The notes: a model not told the origin generated them from the sequence alone. A stretch of 64,000 bases of DNA from JAGXRK01 sp963804005 (GCA_963804005.1 CAWDOP010000011.1:1-64000), one strand, 5' to 3'. Positions 55,237 through 64,000 are shown, counted from the first letter of the stretch. Translations and numbers: made by a program.

Positions 55237-56346
55237 CTAATTATTTAATCGCACTGGCATTAATAACATCATCAGTTCTTCGTTCTCATCGATTTCATTA
55301 GGCTCAACTATACTAGCTTTTGTCGGTGAGTGAAGTTTAAATGTAATCTTTTCGCTATTAAGATGTGTAAGAATATCGTTAACATATGAAGTGTTAAACC
55401 CGATATTCATTTCATCGCCATTATACTCACACAGAACATTTTCTTTAGCATCTGAACCATGATCTACATCTTCGGCGCTTACCAATAAGTTACTTTTACT
55501 AATAGAAAACTTGACTTGTTTAGATGTCGAAGCAGAGAATAAAAGCATTCTTTTAATTGTCGATTGTAATTGCGTCTTGCCTACTATGAGAAGATTCTCG
55601 TTCTCAAGAGGAATAACACTACTATATGCTGGATATTTTTCACCAATCAGTCTTGTTATAAACTCTCCGTCGCTAAGAATAAATGATGCGTGTGTTTTGC
55701 TTAAATAAATCTTAACATCTCCCTCGCCTAATTGTTTAGATAAAACAGATATGGCTCTTTCTGGTAAAATATATTGTTCCGATACTGATGACTTAATTGA
55801 TTTATTAATATACTTTACTAACCTATGTCCGTCGGTTGTAATAAATTTTAATCCCTCCGCAGTAAATTCTAAAAGTGTCCCTGTCATTGCTGGACGCATA
55901 TCTTCTTTACTCATCGCAAATGCAGTTTGATCAAAAGCTTTTTTTAGATCTATTCCACTGATAGATATTTCTTTTTCTCGTGATACTTCTGGAATTTCGG
56001 GAAAGTCTTCGCTAGGAGAATAACTTAAGTTATAAACACCATTATCAGTAGTGAGTTTTAATTTTGAGTTTGGTTCGGTTTCAAATGTTATTTGAGTATC
56101 ATCAAGAGATCTTATAATATCGTATAGTAGCCTTGCTGGTATAACCATTTTAATATTTTCATTAGCAGCAACATTTAGTGATGATCTCAAGGCTATTTCA
56201 AGATCAGTTGCACAAACAGTTAGTGCACCATCTTTAATTTCAAATAGAAAGTTTTCGAGGATGGGCATCGGTGTTCTAGATGGAACTGCCGGAATAATTT
56301 TAGATAAAAGTTTTTCTAAGACCTTACTGTTGATCTTGAATTCCAT
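55237..56346 (-). CDS. dnaN: DNA polymerase III sliding clamp subunit beta
   Basis: A 369-residue DnaN clamp with three DnaN domains. It opens with MEFKINSKVLEKLLSKIIPAVPSRTPMPILENFL. The clamp C terminus ends in ELMMLLMPVRLNN, matching the usual MPVR. It lies between a strong terminator (56431-56468) and recF, so it must have its own promoter within 56347-56430 rather than being read from dnaA. Confidence 0.97.
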   Translation of the reverse strand: MEFKINSKVLEKLLSKIIPAVPSRTPMPILENFLFEIKDGALTVCATDLEIALRSSLNVAANENIKMVIPARLLYDIIRSLDDTQITFETEPNSKLKLTTDNGVYNLSYSPSEDFPEIPEVSREKEISISGIDLKKAFDQTAFAMSKEDMRPAMTGTLLEFTAEGLKFITTDGHRLVKYINKSIKSSVSEQYILPERAISVLSKQLGEGDVKIYLSKTHASFILSDGEFITRLIGEKYPAYSSVIPLENENLLIVGKTQLQSTIKRMLLFSASTSKQVKFSISKSNLLVSAEDVDHGSDAKENVLCEYNGDEMNIGFNTSYVNDILTHLNSEKITFKLHSPTKASIVEPNEIDENEELMMLLMPVRLNN

Positions 56347-56430
56347 GATAAAAATTTCTCCTTTTGAAACGTAGTAAAATAGTAAAAATAGAGGGGAATC
56401 TCAATTTGAATTGAAATAAAATTTAGGTAA

Positions 56431-56468
56431 GAAAAAGGAGTTAGAGTAAATTTTAGACTCTAACTCCT
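56431..56468 (-). terminator. Strong terminator of the lipoprotein gene upstream of dnaN
   Basis: AGGAGTTAGAGT (56436-56447) pairs with ACTCTAACTCCT (56457-56468), a 12-bp perfect stem with a 9-nt loop. On the minus strand the stem is followed by TTTTTCTT. It separates dnaN from the upstream lipoprotein gene. Confidence 0.9.
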
Positions 56469-56491
56469 ATGGTAAATTCCTGTAAAATCTT

Positions 56492-56899
56492 TTATGGACC
56501 AACTAATGGATCTACTACTCCTGTTAGATTTTCAACCGTTAGGTAAACTTCAATATCCGCGTCTACTGAAACCACATATAACATTGCTTTCAATGCTACT
56601 GTTCTATTATCATCTGCTTCTTCATCAATAAAGGAAATCTCTCCTGATACTGCTCCTGAAACATTGTAGGTTGCGGGAAATCTACATTCGTAAGCATAAC
56701 TGCTCTCAGTAGTAAAATCATTTAATACCAATGTTTCTCCGGGTGCAACATTGTAAGTTTTAGATCCGAATAATAACTCTAGAGGTGCCTGAGAATTGTT
56801 AACTATTTTAAACTCGTTTTCAAATGATTCAGAACAGCTAATGAAGCTCAAAGAAACCAAGGCTAAAAAGGCTATTAAGAAAGTTAGCTTTTTATTCAT
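56492..56899 (-). CDS. Small lipoprotein of unknown function between dnaA and dnaN
   Basis: The 135-residue product starts with a lipoprotein signal (KKLTFLIAFLALVSLSFISC; lipobox Cys about 22). A beta-rich acidic remainder follows (NNSQAPLELLFGSKTYNVAPGETLVL, then YLTVENLTGVVDPLVGP). I recognise no domain family. I chose the ATG at 56899, which has a GAGGAC site before it; the open frame extends 30 codons upstream without a signal. It has its own terminator and is isolated from the replication genes around it. Confidence 0.75.
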   Translation of the reverse strand: MNKKLTFLIAFLALVSLSFISCSESFENEFKIVNNSQAPLELLFGSKTYNVAPGETLVLNDFTTESSYAYECRFPATYNVSGAVSGEISFIDEEADDNRTVALKAMLYVVSVDADIEVYLTVENLTGVVDPLVGP

Positions 56900-57107
56900 T
56901 TTAGTCCTCACATAATATTTGTTGATTTTATTACCAGTGAAATTAGATTTTTTAACTTTAATAATCAAATTGTATTTATCTACAATCATATAATTAATAT
57001 TAAATATATTTTAAAATATTAATAAGAATTATAACGCTGTTAATATGTTTATAACCCCGTAAACCGTTTAATTAGCAACAGTAATATACCAATAATCATA
57101 CCGAAGA

Positions 57108-57206
57108 TGTGGATATTAAGTTAAAAAGCCCGGGTTCCAAAGCAAACTGTGAATAACTTTAATATTTTCAACAAAACATTAACAACTAACACACATATTA
57201 TCAACA
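57108..57206. other. DnaA-box cluster 3' of dnaA (candidate second half of oriC)
   Basis: The 336-base spacer between the lipoprotein gene and dnaA holds several sites near the TTWTNCACA consensus: TGTGGATAT (57108-57116), TGTGAATAA (57148-57156, exact on the reverse strand), TTTTCAACA (57165-57173) and TTATCAACA (57198-57206). Nothing coding is evident. Confidence 0.55.
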
Positions 57207-57235
57207 CATTTAATATAGAGATCGGTTAAAATTTC

Positions 57236-58666
57236 CTATGAGGAACTTAATTCTATCTTACTTTTTAAATTTTCAACCATCTCTTTTATGATAATATCAT
57301 TACTAATAAAATGTTCTATTGTGGAACATGCGTGTATTACGGTAGAATGATCTCTTCCTCCAAAATGCAAACCGATAGTTTTTAGCGAGGACTTTGTCAT
57401 TTTGCTAGCGATATACATAGATATTTGCCTGGCTAAAACCACTTCCTTTTTACGTGTCTTCTCACGCACCTTATTTTCAGCAACGCCAAGATGTTCGCAC
57501 ACAATTTTAGTTATTTCGTCTATCGTGACAGTTAAATTATTTTTTCTTTCTGTCGCAACTTCCTTAACAATTTTTTTTGCGAGATCTAAAGTGATTTCCT
57601 TTGAATTGAGAGAAGCATTGGCAAGCAGTTTTATAAGGCAGCCCTCAAGTTCACGTATGTTAGAAGTAATATGATAAGCTACATATTCAATAATTTCGGG
57701 AGAGATAGTCATTCCATAATCTTCTGTTTTCTTTTTCAGAATTGCTATTCTGGTTTCAAAAGCCGGGGGCTGAATATCGGCCTGAAGGCCCCATTGAAAG
57801 CGGGAGATAAGTCTTTCATCCAATCCCTTTAAGTCCTTTGGCGCTTTATCAGATGATAGAATAATCTGTTTTTTTGATTGATGAAGGGTGTTAAAAATAT
57901 GAAAGAAAAGATCCTGAGTCTTTTCCTTACCAATAAGAAATTGGATGTCATCAATTATAAGAACATCCATACCTCGATAAAAACCAGAAAATTCATTTAT
58001 TTTATTTGATTGAATAGACTCAACAAACTCAACCGTAAAACTGTCTGATGACAAGTAAATAACTTTTTTATCAGGAAAATTTTCTAAAATGTTGTTACCA
58101 ATAGCTTGAATTAAGTGTGTTTTTCCAAGACCAACGCCACCATAAACGATAAAAGGATTAAAAGAAGTACCCCCGGGATTATCACTTATGGCTCCCGCAG
58201 CCGCTCGGGCAAGTTCATTTCCTTCGCCTTTTATAAAATTGTCAAATCTATATCTTGAATTTAAATGAGGATCAAAATTATTCTTTTTCGGCTCAGAGGT
58301 TTTGATTGCGGTCGCTACAGTTTTAATAATTTTTATATTTCCTGCTTTATTATCATCTATCTCTGAGTTGTCGTCACTAATTATATACGCAAGTTTTGAT
58401 CCTGGTCCAAGAACGTCGGCTAAAACTTTGTGAATTAATAAGCTATAGTGCTCATCAAGCCACTCCCAAAAAAACTGACTTGGTAATTGAACTTTAAGGG
58501 TAGAATCAATGACCTCCACAGGACGAATTGGCAAAAACCAGGTATTGTAGGTCATTAAAGTAACGTTCTCTTTTATTTTGGATAGGCAATTTTTCCATAC
58601 CAAAGTAGAGTTATTAGTAGTATTTTCTTTATAAATTTGATCTTGAGCTAATTTTAAGTTATCCAC
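57236..58666 (-). CDS. dnaA: Chromosomal replication initiator DnaA
   Basis: A 476-residue DnaA. Domain I is CLSKIKENVTLMTYNTWFLPI; domain II is short. Domain III has Walker A YGGVGLGKTHLIQAIGN, Walker B VLIIDDIQFL and the arginine-finger region LDERLISRFQWGL. Domain IV ends in FGGRDHSTVIHACSTIEHFI, the DNA-binding signature. The start codon is GTG and lies inside a perfect DnaA box (58659-58667), which suggests self-repression. It is transcribed away from the oriC spacer. Confidence 0.97.
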   Translation of the reverse strand: MDNLKLAQDQIYKENTTNNSTLVWKNCLSKIKENVTLMTYNTWFLPIRPVEVIDSTLKVQLPSQFFWEWLDEHYSLLIHKVLADVLGPGSKLAYIISDDNSEIDDNKAGNIKIIKTVATAIKTSEPKKNNFDPHLNSRYRFDNFIKGEGNELARAAAGAISDNPGGTSFNPFIVYGGVGLGKTHLIQAIGNNILENFPDKKVIYLSSDSFTVEFVESIQSNKINEFSGFYRGMDVLIIDDIQFLIGKEKTQDLFFHIFNTLHQSKKQIILSSDKAPKDLKGLDERLISRFQWGLQADIQPPAFETRIAILKKKTEDYGMTISPEIIEYVAYHITSNIRELEGCLIKLLANASLNSKEITLDLAKKIVKEVATERKNNLTVTIDEITKIVCEHLGVAENKVREKTRKKEVVLARQISMYIASKMTKSSLKTIGLHFGGRDHSTVIHACSTIEHFISNDIIIKEMVENLKSKIELSSS

Positions 58667-58667
58667 A
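58659..58667. promoter_or_regulatory. Perfect DnaA box over the dnaA start codon
   Basis: TTATCCACA matches the consensus 9 of 9 and covers the GTG start of dnaA on the minus strand. Confidence 0.7.
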
Positions 58668-59093
58668 GGCTTTATAAGAAATAGTTTAATTAAAAATTAA
58701 AATTTTAATAAATTAAAATAACGAATAACATTTTACCAACAAGTTGTTAACATCACGTAAAAGCCGGTAACAGCAACAAAACTAAGCAGTTAAGAGAATC
58801 GGTCTCATGCGGATAAACATTTGCATGTAAAATTTCCCTCCTAGATATTAGGAGGAAATTTGTGAAACGTTTTCACAAAGCCAGCTTTTACACAAGTTAT
58901 CAACATCGTTATTGCCAATTAGTACTGACCAAAAAATAGAAAGATAAGACCAACTCCGCAAATTAATTCTTAACAAATTATGCGATTTATTCATTACTTC
59001 AGACATTCAAAGCAAATAGACCTCTTAAAATGTTGTAAGTTTTTAAGTCAAGCGATATATTTGCAGACTTTATATGATAATTAGGAGTAAAAA
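58667..59093. other. Putative chromosomal replication origin (oriC)
   Basis: A 427-base non-coding spacer between divergent dnaA and rpmH. An AT-only-like stretch (about 58681-58732) could be the unwinding element. DnaA-box-like sites include TTTTACACA (58886-58894) and TTATCAACA (58897-58905), besides the box at the dnaA start. A strong hairpin (58831-58860) and a TGTGAAA...TTTCACA dyad (58861-58877) sit in the middle. The divergence of dnaA/dnaN/recF and rpmH/rnpA/yidC is the standard oriC context. Confidence 0.75.
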
Positions 59094-59237
59094 GTGAAAA
59101 GAACGTATCAACCAAGCAACAGAAAAAGAAAAAATAAGCACGGATTTCGTGAAAGAATGAAAACTAAAAACGGAAGAAAAGTGCTTGCAAGCAGACGCGC
59201 AAAAGGGAGAAAAAAATTAACAGTGAGTGATGAATAG
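59094..59237 (+). CDS. rpmH: 50S ribosomal protein L34
   Basis: A 47-residue ribosomal protein, with the canonical KRTYQPSNRKRKNKHGFRER and the downstream RMKTKNGRKVLASRRAKGRKKL. It starts with GTG after an AGGAG site. It lies immediately upstream of rnpA, the conserved order next to oriC. Confidence 0.97.
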   Translation: MKRTYQPSNRKRKNKHGFRERMKTKNGRKVLASRRAKGRKKLTVSDE

Positions 59238-59245
59238 TTATTGAA

Positions 59246-59644
59246 TTGAAAAAGTATTTACTTTCCGGCGTGGAAAGAATTAAAAGCAAGAAAGAATTCA
59301 ATCGTATATATGTGCTTGGAAAAACAATTTATTCTACGGATAAAAAATTAAAAGCAATATTTTTATGCGATCGAGAAGTTGATAATCCGAGGGTAAAGAT
59401 AGCCATAGCTATATCAAAAAAAGCTGGTAACGCGGTATGGCGAAACAGGGTTAAAAGGCTGATTAAAGAATCATACAGACTTAATAAAGAATCCTTAATT
59501 TCTAAAATTAATGAGGACAAAATTTTATTAAGAATAATTTTTTCAGCAAATTACTTGAATGAAAATAAAAACAAGCAATTAAAACTTCATTACATATTAA
59601 CACCTGTGTTAGATTTGCTTAGTATCATTAAAAATGAAATTTGA
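59246..59644 (+). CDS. rnpA: Ribonuclease P protein component
   Basis: A 132-residue basic protein that binds the RNase P RNA for tRNA 5' maturation. The signature ISKKAGNAVWRNRVKRLIKESYR contains the RNR motif. The N-terminal GVERIKSKKEFNRIY is also typical. It begins with TTG, 8 bases after the rpmH stop. No yidD gene follows; yidC comes after an 89-base gap. Confidence 0.93.
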   Translation: MKKYLLSGVERIKSKKEFNRIYVLGKTIYSTDKKLKAIFLCDREVDNPRVKIAIAISKKAGNAVWRNRVKRLIKESYRLNKESLISKINEDKILLRIIFSANYLNENKNKQLKLHYILTPVLDLLSIIKNEI

Positions 59645-59733
59645 CTTAATTTCTTTTATTCAAAGAATCAGCATTTCAACACGTCGGAAAATTTTTCGAT
59701 CCGAACGATCTGAATTTATAACAAGGTTTCTAA

Positions 59734-61602
59734 ATGGATAAACAAACTATTTTAGCTTTTGTACTTATCGGAGCGATACTTTTAATATGGCTTTATTTAA
59801 CTGCGCCAGATCCCAGCCAGGCTCCGCAAAAAACACAACAACAAGACACTACATTAGTTCAACAAGATAAACCAGACGGGAACAAAACCACCGACACTTC
59901 CGAGAAAGAACAAGCACCCGAAGAGATTGATAAAGAAATAGTAGGAGAATCCTTATTCTCGGGGGATGAAAAACCCGAAGAAATAATAGTTATTGAAAAT
60001 GATGTTGCTATTTTTGAGCTCTCTACCAGGGGTGGCAACTTTAATAAAGTTTTCTTGAAAAAATTTAATAATTGGTACTCTGCTGGCAAAGAAAACGGCG
60101 AAGCACAAACACAAAATCTAGTTCAGCTTATTAATTATTCTTTGGGCAACAGTTATGATGTTGCTTTTGTTTCTACAGAAGGTAAAGCCGTAAATACCAG
60201 CTCTTTAAATTTTAATTATGAACAGAAAAAATACAGGCACAATTTATCAGAACAAGACTCGGTTAGAATAGACTTTACTTTTTCTGTTGATGAAAACAGA
60301 TCAATTACTAAATCATATTTGTTTTACGGCAACAAGTATTTTATTAAAAGTGACATAGGTTTTATAGGATTAAATAATCTTATAAGCAATAACACATTTG
60401 ATCTTGTTTGGAATAATGGAATTCGATTTGTAGAAGAAAATTCGGTTGATGAAGCAAACTACAGCAAGGCAATCTTTTATTATGGAGAAGAAGCCGTTGA
60501 TATAGATGCAACATCCGCAGAAGAAAAAACGGTTAAGGAATTCAGAGGAAGAGTAGATTGGTTTGCTCTAAAAAACAAATACTTTTCGACCATTATAATA
60601 CCTGAAAATAAAAACAGTATAGATGGAGCTTACGTTGAAGGCTCAAGACAAGTCTTTCCCAATGAAGGTGTAAGAGAATATTATAATGCACGATTGATTA
60701 TTCCTTTCAGTAATAAAGTAGAGGAAACACACTCGTTCACAATTTTTATAGGGCCCGTTGATTATGATCTTCTCTCTGAAATAGATAAATCTTTAAGGTC
60801 TGTAATTAACTTCGGCGGATTTTTTGGTTTAACTTTTATTGTCCGACCGATTGCAGAATATGTGCTTCTGCCACTATTTAAGTTCCTGCATAGCCTTATT
60901 CCAAATTATGGAATTGTAATTATTGTGTTTTCGCTGATTATTAAATTAGTTGTTTATCCTCTTACAAAGTCCAGTTATCGGTCAATGAAGAAAATGCAGT
61001 CGCTTCAACCGAAGATTGCAGAAATAAAAGAAAAGTATAAAGACGATGCACAGAAGATGAACAAAGAGACAATGAAATTATACTCAACGTATGGCGTAAA
61101 TCCAGCCGGTGGCTGTTTACCCATTCTTCTTCAAATGCCGGTGTTTATTGCTTTGTGGGGATTGTTTCAGGTGGCTGTTGACTTAAGACAACAACCGTTT
61201 GTCTGGTGGATTAAGGACCTATCACGCCCAGATGTTATTTATGATCTCGGTTTTAAATTACCGCTTTTCGGGATACAGCAGATAAGTGGTTTGGCAATAC
61301 TTATGGGCGTTACAACATTCTTGCAACAGAAGATGACAATGAAAGATCCGAAACAAGCTGCCTTGGTTTATATTATGCCCGTAATGCTTACTATTCTTTT
61401 TATGACATTTCCATCAGGATTAAATCTTTATTACTTTATGTTTAATCTTTTGTCTATTGCCCAGCAATATTATATAAATCATAAAAGCGGTGATGTTGAA
61501 CTTGTGCCGGTTGCAAACCCGAAAAAGAAAACAGGGTTTATGCATAGATTAATGGAACAAGCCGAACAACAAGCAAAGCAACAGCAGAAAAAGAAAAAAT
61601 AA
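59734..61602 (+). CDS. yidC: Membrane protein insertase YidC
   Basis: A 622-residue YidC/Oxa1 insertase. The N-terminal helix (ILAFVLIGAILLIWLYL) is followed by a Lys/Thr/Gln-rich linker and the large periplasmic beta domain (about 85-360). The five-helix core includes FGLTFIVRPIAEYVLLPLF and MKKMQSLQPKIAEIKEKYKDDAQKM, then GCLPILLQMPVFIALWGLFQ. The C-terminal tail is basic (QQQKKKK), as in ribosome-binding forms. The long periplasmic domain fits a Gram-negative envelope. Confidence 0.96.
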   Translation: MDKQTILAFVLIGAILLIWLYLTAPDPSQAPQKTQQQDTTLVQQDKPDGNKTTDTSEKEQAPEEIDKEIVGESLFSGDEKPEEIIVIENDVAIFELSTRGGNFNKVFLKKFNNWYSAGKENGEAQTQNLVQLINYSLGNSYDVAFVSTEGKAVNTSSLNFNYEQKKYRHNLSEQDSVRIDFTFSVDENRSITKSYLFYGNKYFIKSDIGFIGLNNLISNNTFDLVWNNGIRFVEENSVDEANYSKAIFYYGEEAVDIDATSAEEKTVKEFRGRVDWFALKNKYFSTIIIPENKNSIDGAYVEGSRQVFPNEGVREYYNARLIIPFSNKVEETHSFTIFIGPVDYDLLSEIDKSLRSVINFGGFFGLTFIVRPIAEYVLLPLFKFLHSLIPNYGIVIIVFSLIIKLVVYPLTKSSYRSMKKMQSLQPKIAEIKEKYKDDAQKMNKETMKLYSTYGVNPAGGCLPILLQMPVFIALWGLFQVAVDLRQQPFVWWIKDLSRPDVIYDLGFKLPLFGIQQISGLAILMGVTTFLQQKMTMKDPKQAALVYIMPVMLTILFMTFPSGLNLYYFMFNLLSIAQQYYINHKSGDVELVPVANPKKKTGFMHRLMEQAEQQAKQQQKKKK

Positions 61603-61652
61603 TTTAATAATGCGGTCTTTGTTTTTTAATGAAGACCGTTAAAGTTCTACTT

Positions 61653-64000
61653 ATGAGAAAAAACATTTACATAATTCTTTTCTCAGTTATTATCCTCACC
61701 ACAGGCACTTTCTCTCAAAAAAATACCGAATTAAAACCCGAATTCATTAAAAAAGAACTTCCTTTTGGATTAGTAGAATTTATTTCGAAACCAAAACCAG
61801 TTGTTGCACTAGCCTTAAGCGGTGGTGGCGCAAGAGGACTTTCACAGATTGGTGTTTTAAGAGCACTGGAAGAAGCCAACATAGGTGTTGACCTTATTGT
61901 AGGCACCAGCATGGGAAGCATTGTTGGTGGGCTTTATGCTGCAGGATATACCGTAAACGAATTAAATGCCGTAGCTCTTACTACCGATTGGGAAGACCTA
62001 CTTACAATTTCCAGACAATCAGACAGAAGAGAATTATTTGTTGATCAAAAGATTACGGAAGACAAAGCAGTGCTTACACTTCGTTTAGATGGATTAAAAC
62101 CCATTCTTCCGACAGCATTTAACGATGGACAAAAATTTTCTAACTTTCTTAACATAGCAATATTTAATGCTCCGCTGCACTCAAATGATTCTTTTGATCT
62201 TCTCAAGAAAAAATTCAGAGCAGTATGCACAAATCTTGTTACTGGCGACCCCGTTATTTTAAAATCTGGAACGCTTAGCAAAGCACTCAGAGCAAGTTCA
62301 AGCGTAACTTTCTTTTTGCCCCCAGTGCAACTAGATTCATTACTTTTAGTTGATGGTGGGTTAGTTGAAAACATTCCTACCAATACAGCAAGAGCAGAGG
62401 GCGGAGATATTGTAATTGCGATTAATACAACAAGTCCGCTCCACAAGGAGGAAAAATTAGGCGCACCATGGATTATTGCCGATCAGATCGTTAGCATTCC
62501 AATGAAGCATTTGAACGCCAATCAAATTGCAAAAGCAGATGTTGTTATTACTCCGGAACTAAATGATAGGGGGTCTACTGACTTTAGTGACATTGATAAA
62601 ATTATAAATTCCGGATATCAAAGTGCACTACCGCATATTGTTGCCATTAAAGAAAGATTTGATTCGGTTTATTTAAACCGTTTAGCCACAGAAGAAAAAT
62701 ACTTTAAGAACCCATATCTCCTTGGTAATCTTACTTTATACGAAAGAGAAATTTTAAATAAGCATATTTCAAAAGATTCGGTTTCAAATAAACAGCTTCT
62801 CTTAGCTCTTTATGAATTATATTCTCTTGACGACTATACGGAAATAAAAACAGAGATTACTGAATATGAAAGCGAAACAACCATACTGCTTATCAAAACA
62901 GAATCTCCAATCATAAAAACAATAGATCTTATTGGATCTTCAGCAATTAATTCCAAAAGAACTGGTGAAATATTTTCATCACTCACCGGACAGCATTACA
63001 GCGGACGAAGAATTTTAAATACACTTATTGAATTATTGAAAGAGTACAGAAAAATAGGATATTCCTTAGCAAACATTTCCGAAATCACATTCGACAAAGA
63101 AAACGAACAACTTGGAATTTTTGTTGACGAAGGAATAATATCAGAAATAATTACCGAAGGAAACGATTACACAAACCAAAGCATTATTACGAGAGAATTT
63201 CCAATTTATGAAGGCGACTTTTTCAACATCGATAAAATTTCAGAGGGATTAATTAACCTTCGTGGAACAAGGCTATTTGAAGATGCCGAGGTCATACTTA
63301 AAAAAGAAAACGGTAAAAACATTTTGGTTATCAAAGTCGTTGAAAGACCAACAAGCCTTTTAAGATTGGGCTTTAATGTTAACAATGAAAACCGCGCACG
63401 CTTTGCTGCTGATTTGAGAGAAGAAAATCTTTTTGGCAGTGGATCGGAGTTGGGACTTCTTTTTCATGCAAGCTCAAGAGATCGTGGTATTCAGCTTGAA
63501 CAAAAATCAAATAGATTGTTCAACACTTACTTAACTTATAAAATACGCGCCTTCTATTATTTAAATGATATATATGTTTATGGCGATAAGCCCCAAATCT
63601 CTGAAAACAGTTTTTCAAGAGAAGAAATAGGCGAATACAGACAAGTGTTTTTTGGAGGGTCGCTGGGTGTTGGTGCACAGGTTGAGCGTTTTGGCAATCT
63701 CATCTTTGAAGGAAAATATCAGATAAATGAAGTTAAGAATATAAATGAAAGCACGGTCGAACCATACAACAGAAAAATTGTTAGTCTTAAAATTAGCACA
63801 ACAGTAGATACGCAGGACAAATATCCGTATCCGGAGAGAGGGATTTATTTTAACGGATTTTATGAAACCGCACAAACTTTTCTTGGCGGAGATGTTGGTT
63901 ATACTAATGTTAGTTTTGAATACAGAAATCTTTTAAGATTATCTTCCATAAGTGTATTATCAGCCGGAATAAATATGGGTTTTGGTGATAAAACCCTTCC
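61653..64000 (+). CDS. Patatin-like phospholipase with POTRA and BamA-type barrel (partial)
   Basis: The reading frame runs off the window end. After a signal peptide (KNIYIILFSVIILTTGTFSQ) comes a patatin domain with oxyanion loop SGGGARG, nucleophile GTSMG (about residue 87) and the catalytic Asp in VDGGL. POTRA-like segments follow (IKTIDLIGSSAINS and onward). A barrel start (RLGFNVNNENRARFAADLREENLFGSGSELGLLF) fits an outer-membrane Bac_surface_Ag barrel. The order patatin-POTRA-barrel is that of type Vd secreted lipases such as PlpD. The start at 61653 is preferred, since the in-frame ATG at 61629 falls in a hairpin (61613-61638). Confidence 0.88.
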   Translation, partial: MRKNIYIILFSVIILTTGTFSQKNTELKPEFIKKELPFGLVEFISKPKPVVALALSGGGARGLSQIGVLRALEEANIGVDLIVGTSMGSIVGGLYAAGYTVNELNAVALTTDWEDLLTISRQSDRRELFVDQKITEDKAVLTLRLDGLKPILPTAFNDGQKFSNFLNIAIFNAPLHSNDSFDLLKKKFRAVCTNLVTGDPVILKSGTLSKALRASSSVTFFLPPVQLDSLLLVDGGLVENIPTNTARAEGGDIVIAINTTSPLHKEEKLGAPWIIADQIVSIPMKHLNANQIAKADVVITPELNDRGSTDFSDIDKIINSGYQSALPHIVAIKERFDSVYLNRLATEEKYFKNPYLLGNLTLYEREILNKHISKDSVSNKQLLLALYELYSLDDYTEIKTEITEYESETTILLIKTESPIIKTIDLIGSSAINSKRTGEIFSSLTGQHYSGRRILNTLIELLKEYRKIGYSLANISEITFDKENEQLGIFVDEGIISEIITEGNDYTNQSIITREFPIYEGDFFNIDKISEGLINLRGTRLFEDAEVILKKENGKNILVIKVVERPTSLLRLGFNVNNENRARFAADLREENLFGSGSELGLLFHASSRDRGIQLEQKSNRLFNTYLTYKIRAFYYLNDIYVYGDKPQISENSFSREEIGEYRQVFFGGSLGVGAQVERFGNLIFEGKYQINEVKNINESTVEPYNRKIVSLKISTTVDTQDKYPYPERGIYFNGFYETAQTFLGGDVGYTNVSFEYRNLLRLSSISVLSAGINMGFGDKTL

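Noticed and set aside
1..64000. CRISPR arrays, tRNA or rRNA genes, transposase or prophage genes
   Set aside because: I found no regularly spaced repeats, no cloverleaf-like tRNA, no rRNA and no transposase or phage motif in any frame I read.

Overview
The window is an AT-rich chromosomal segment, probably from the Ignavibacteria/Chlorobi-Bacteroidota (FCB) branch. The support is the family mix: a DUF2723 (GT117) membrane protein, a DUF5916/CBM9-like outer-membrane protein, S9 and S41 peptidases with secretion signals, DUF721/DciA between recF and gyrB, and a patatin-POTRA-barrel protein. Many genes also start with TTG or GTG and have weak Shine-Dalgarno sequences. This placement is inferred from gene content; there is no rRNA gene here to confirm it. 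I see no tRNA, CRISPR array, phage or transposase gene.

Layout. 0-1.4 kb: a frame-disrupted subtilisin-like protease. 1.4-10.7 kb: a Dabb protein, then a minus-strand block of an epimerase-like protein, mfd, a PAP2 phosphatase, rsmG, mnmG and mnmE, with two parS-like sites between mnmG and mnmE. 11-14.6 kb: chaperones hsp20, cbpA-type dnaJ and htpG. 14.6-18.8 kb: an accessory patch holding three copies of a 52-bp intergenic repeat, a decayed gene, two SAM methyltransferases, a HEPN-like protein and an rsgA gene broken by at least three frame changes. 18.8-20.4 kb: two ywbE paralogues flanking a sensor histidine kinase. 20.5-33.7 kb: mostly independent metabolic and envelope genes (ABC-F, CreD-like, beta-lactamase-fold protein, DinB, S9 peptidase, acyl-ACP thioesterase, DUF5916, YdeI-like, quinone reductase). 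33.9-36.4 kb: a compact minus-strand cluster (beta-lactamase-like, TrpF-like, alpha/beta hydrolase). 36.7-41.8 kb: glgA, esterase, small protein, S41 peptidase, HxlR regulator. 42.2-48.2 kb: DUF2723, gyrA, thioesterase. 48.2-51.8 kb: sugar kinase, SnoaL-like protein, EamA transporter, GT9. 51.8-58.7 kb: gyrB, dciA, recF, dnaN, a small lipoprotein gene and dnaA, all on minus. 58.7-64 kb: putative oriC, then rpmH, rnpA, yidC and the start of a patatin/BamA-like protein on plus.

The replication genes point away from an AT-rich spacer (58.67-59.09 kb) with DnaA-box-like sites and strong dyads. A second DnaA-box cluster lies on the other side of dnaA (57.1-57.2 kb), so a bipartite origin is plausible. 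The parS-like pair sits about 49 kb from this origin, a reasonable distance for a chromosome-segregation centromere.

No complete new defence system is visible. The least explained parts are the repeat-punctuated patch at 14.6-17.6 kb with its HEPN-like protein, the 21-bp palindrome inserted in frame into one of two ywbE paralogues, and the lipoprotein gene wedged between dnaN and dnaA.
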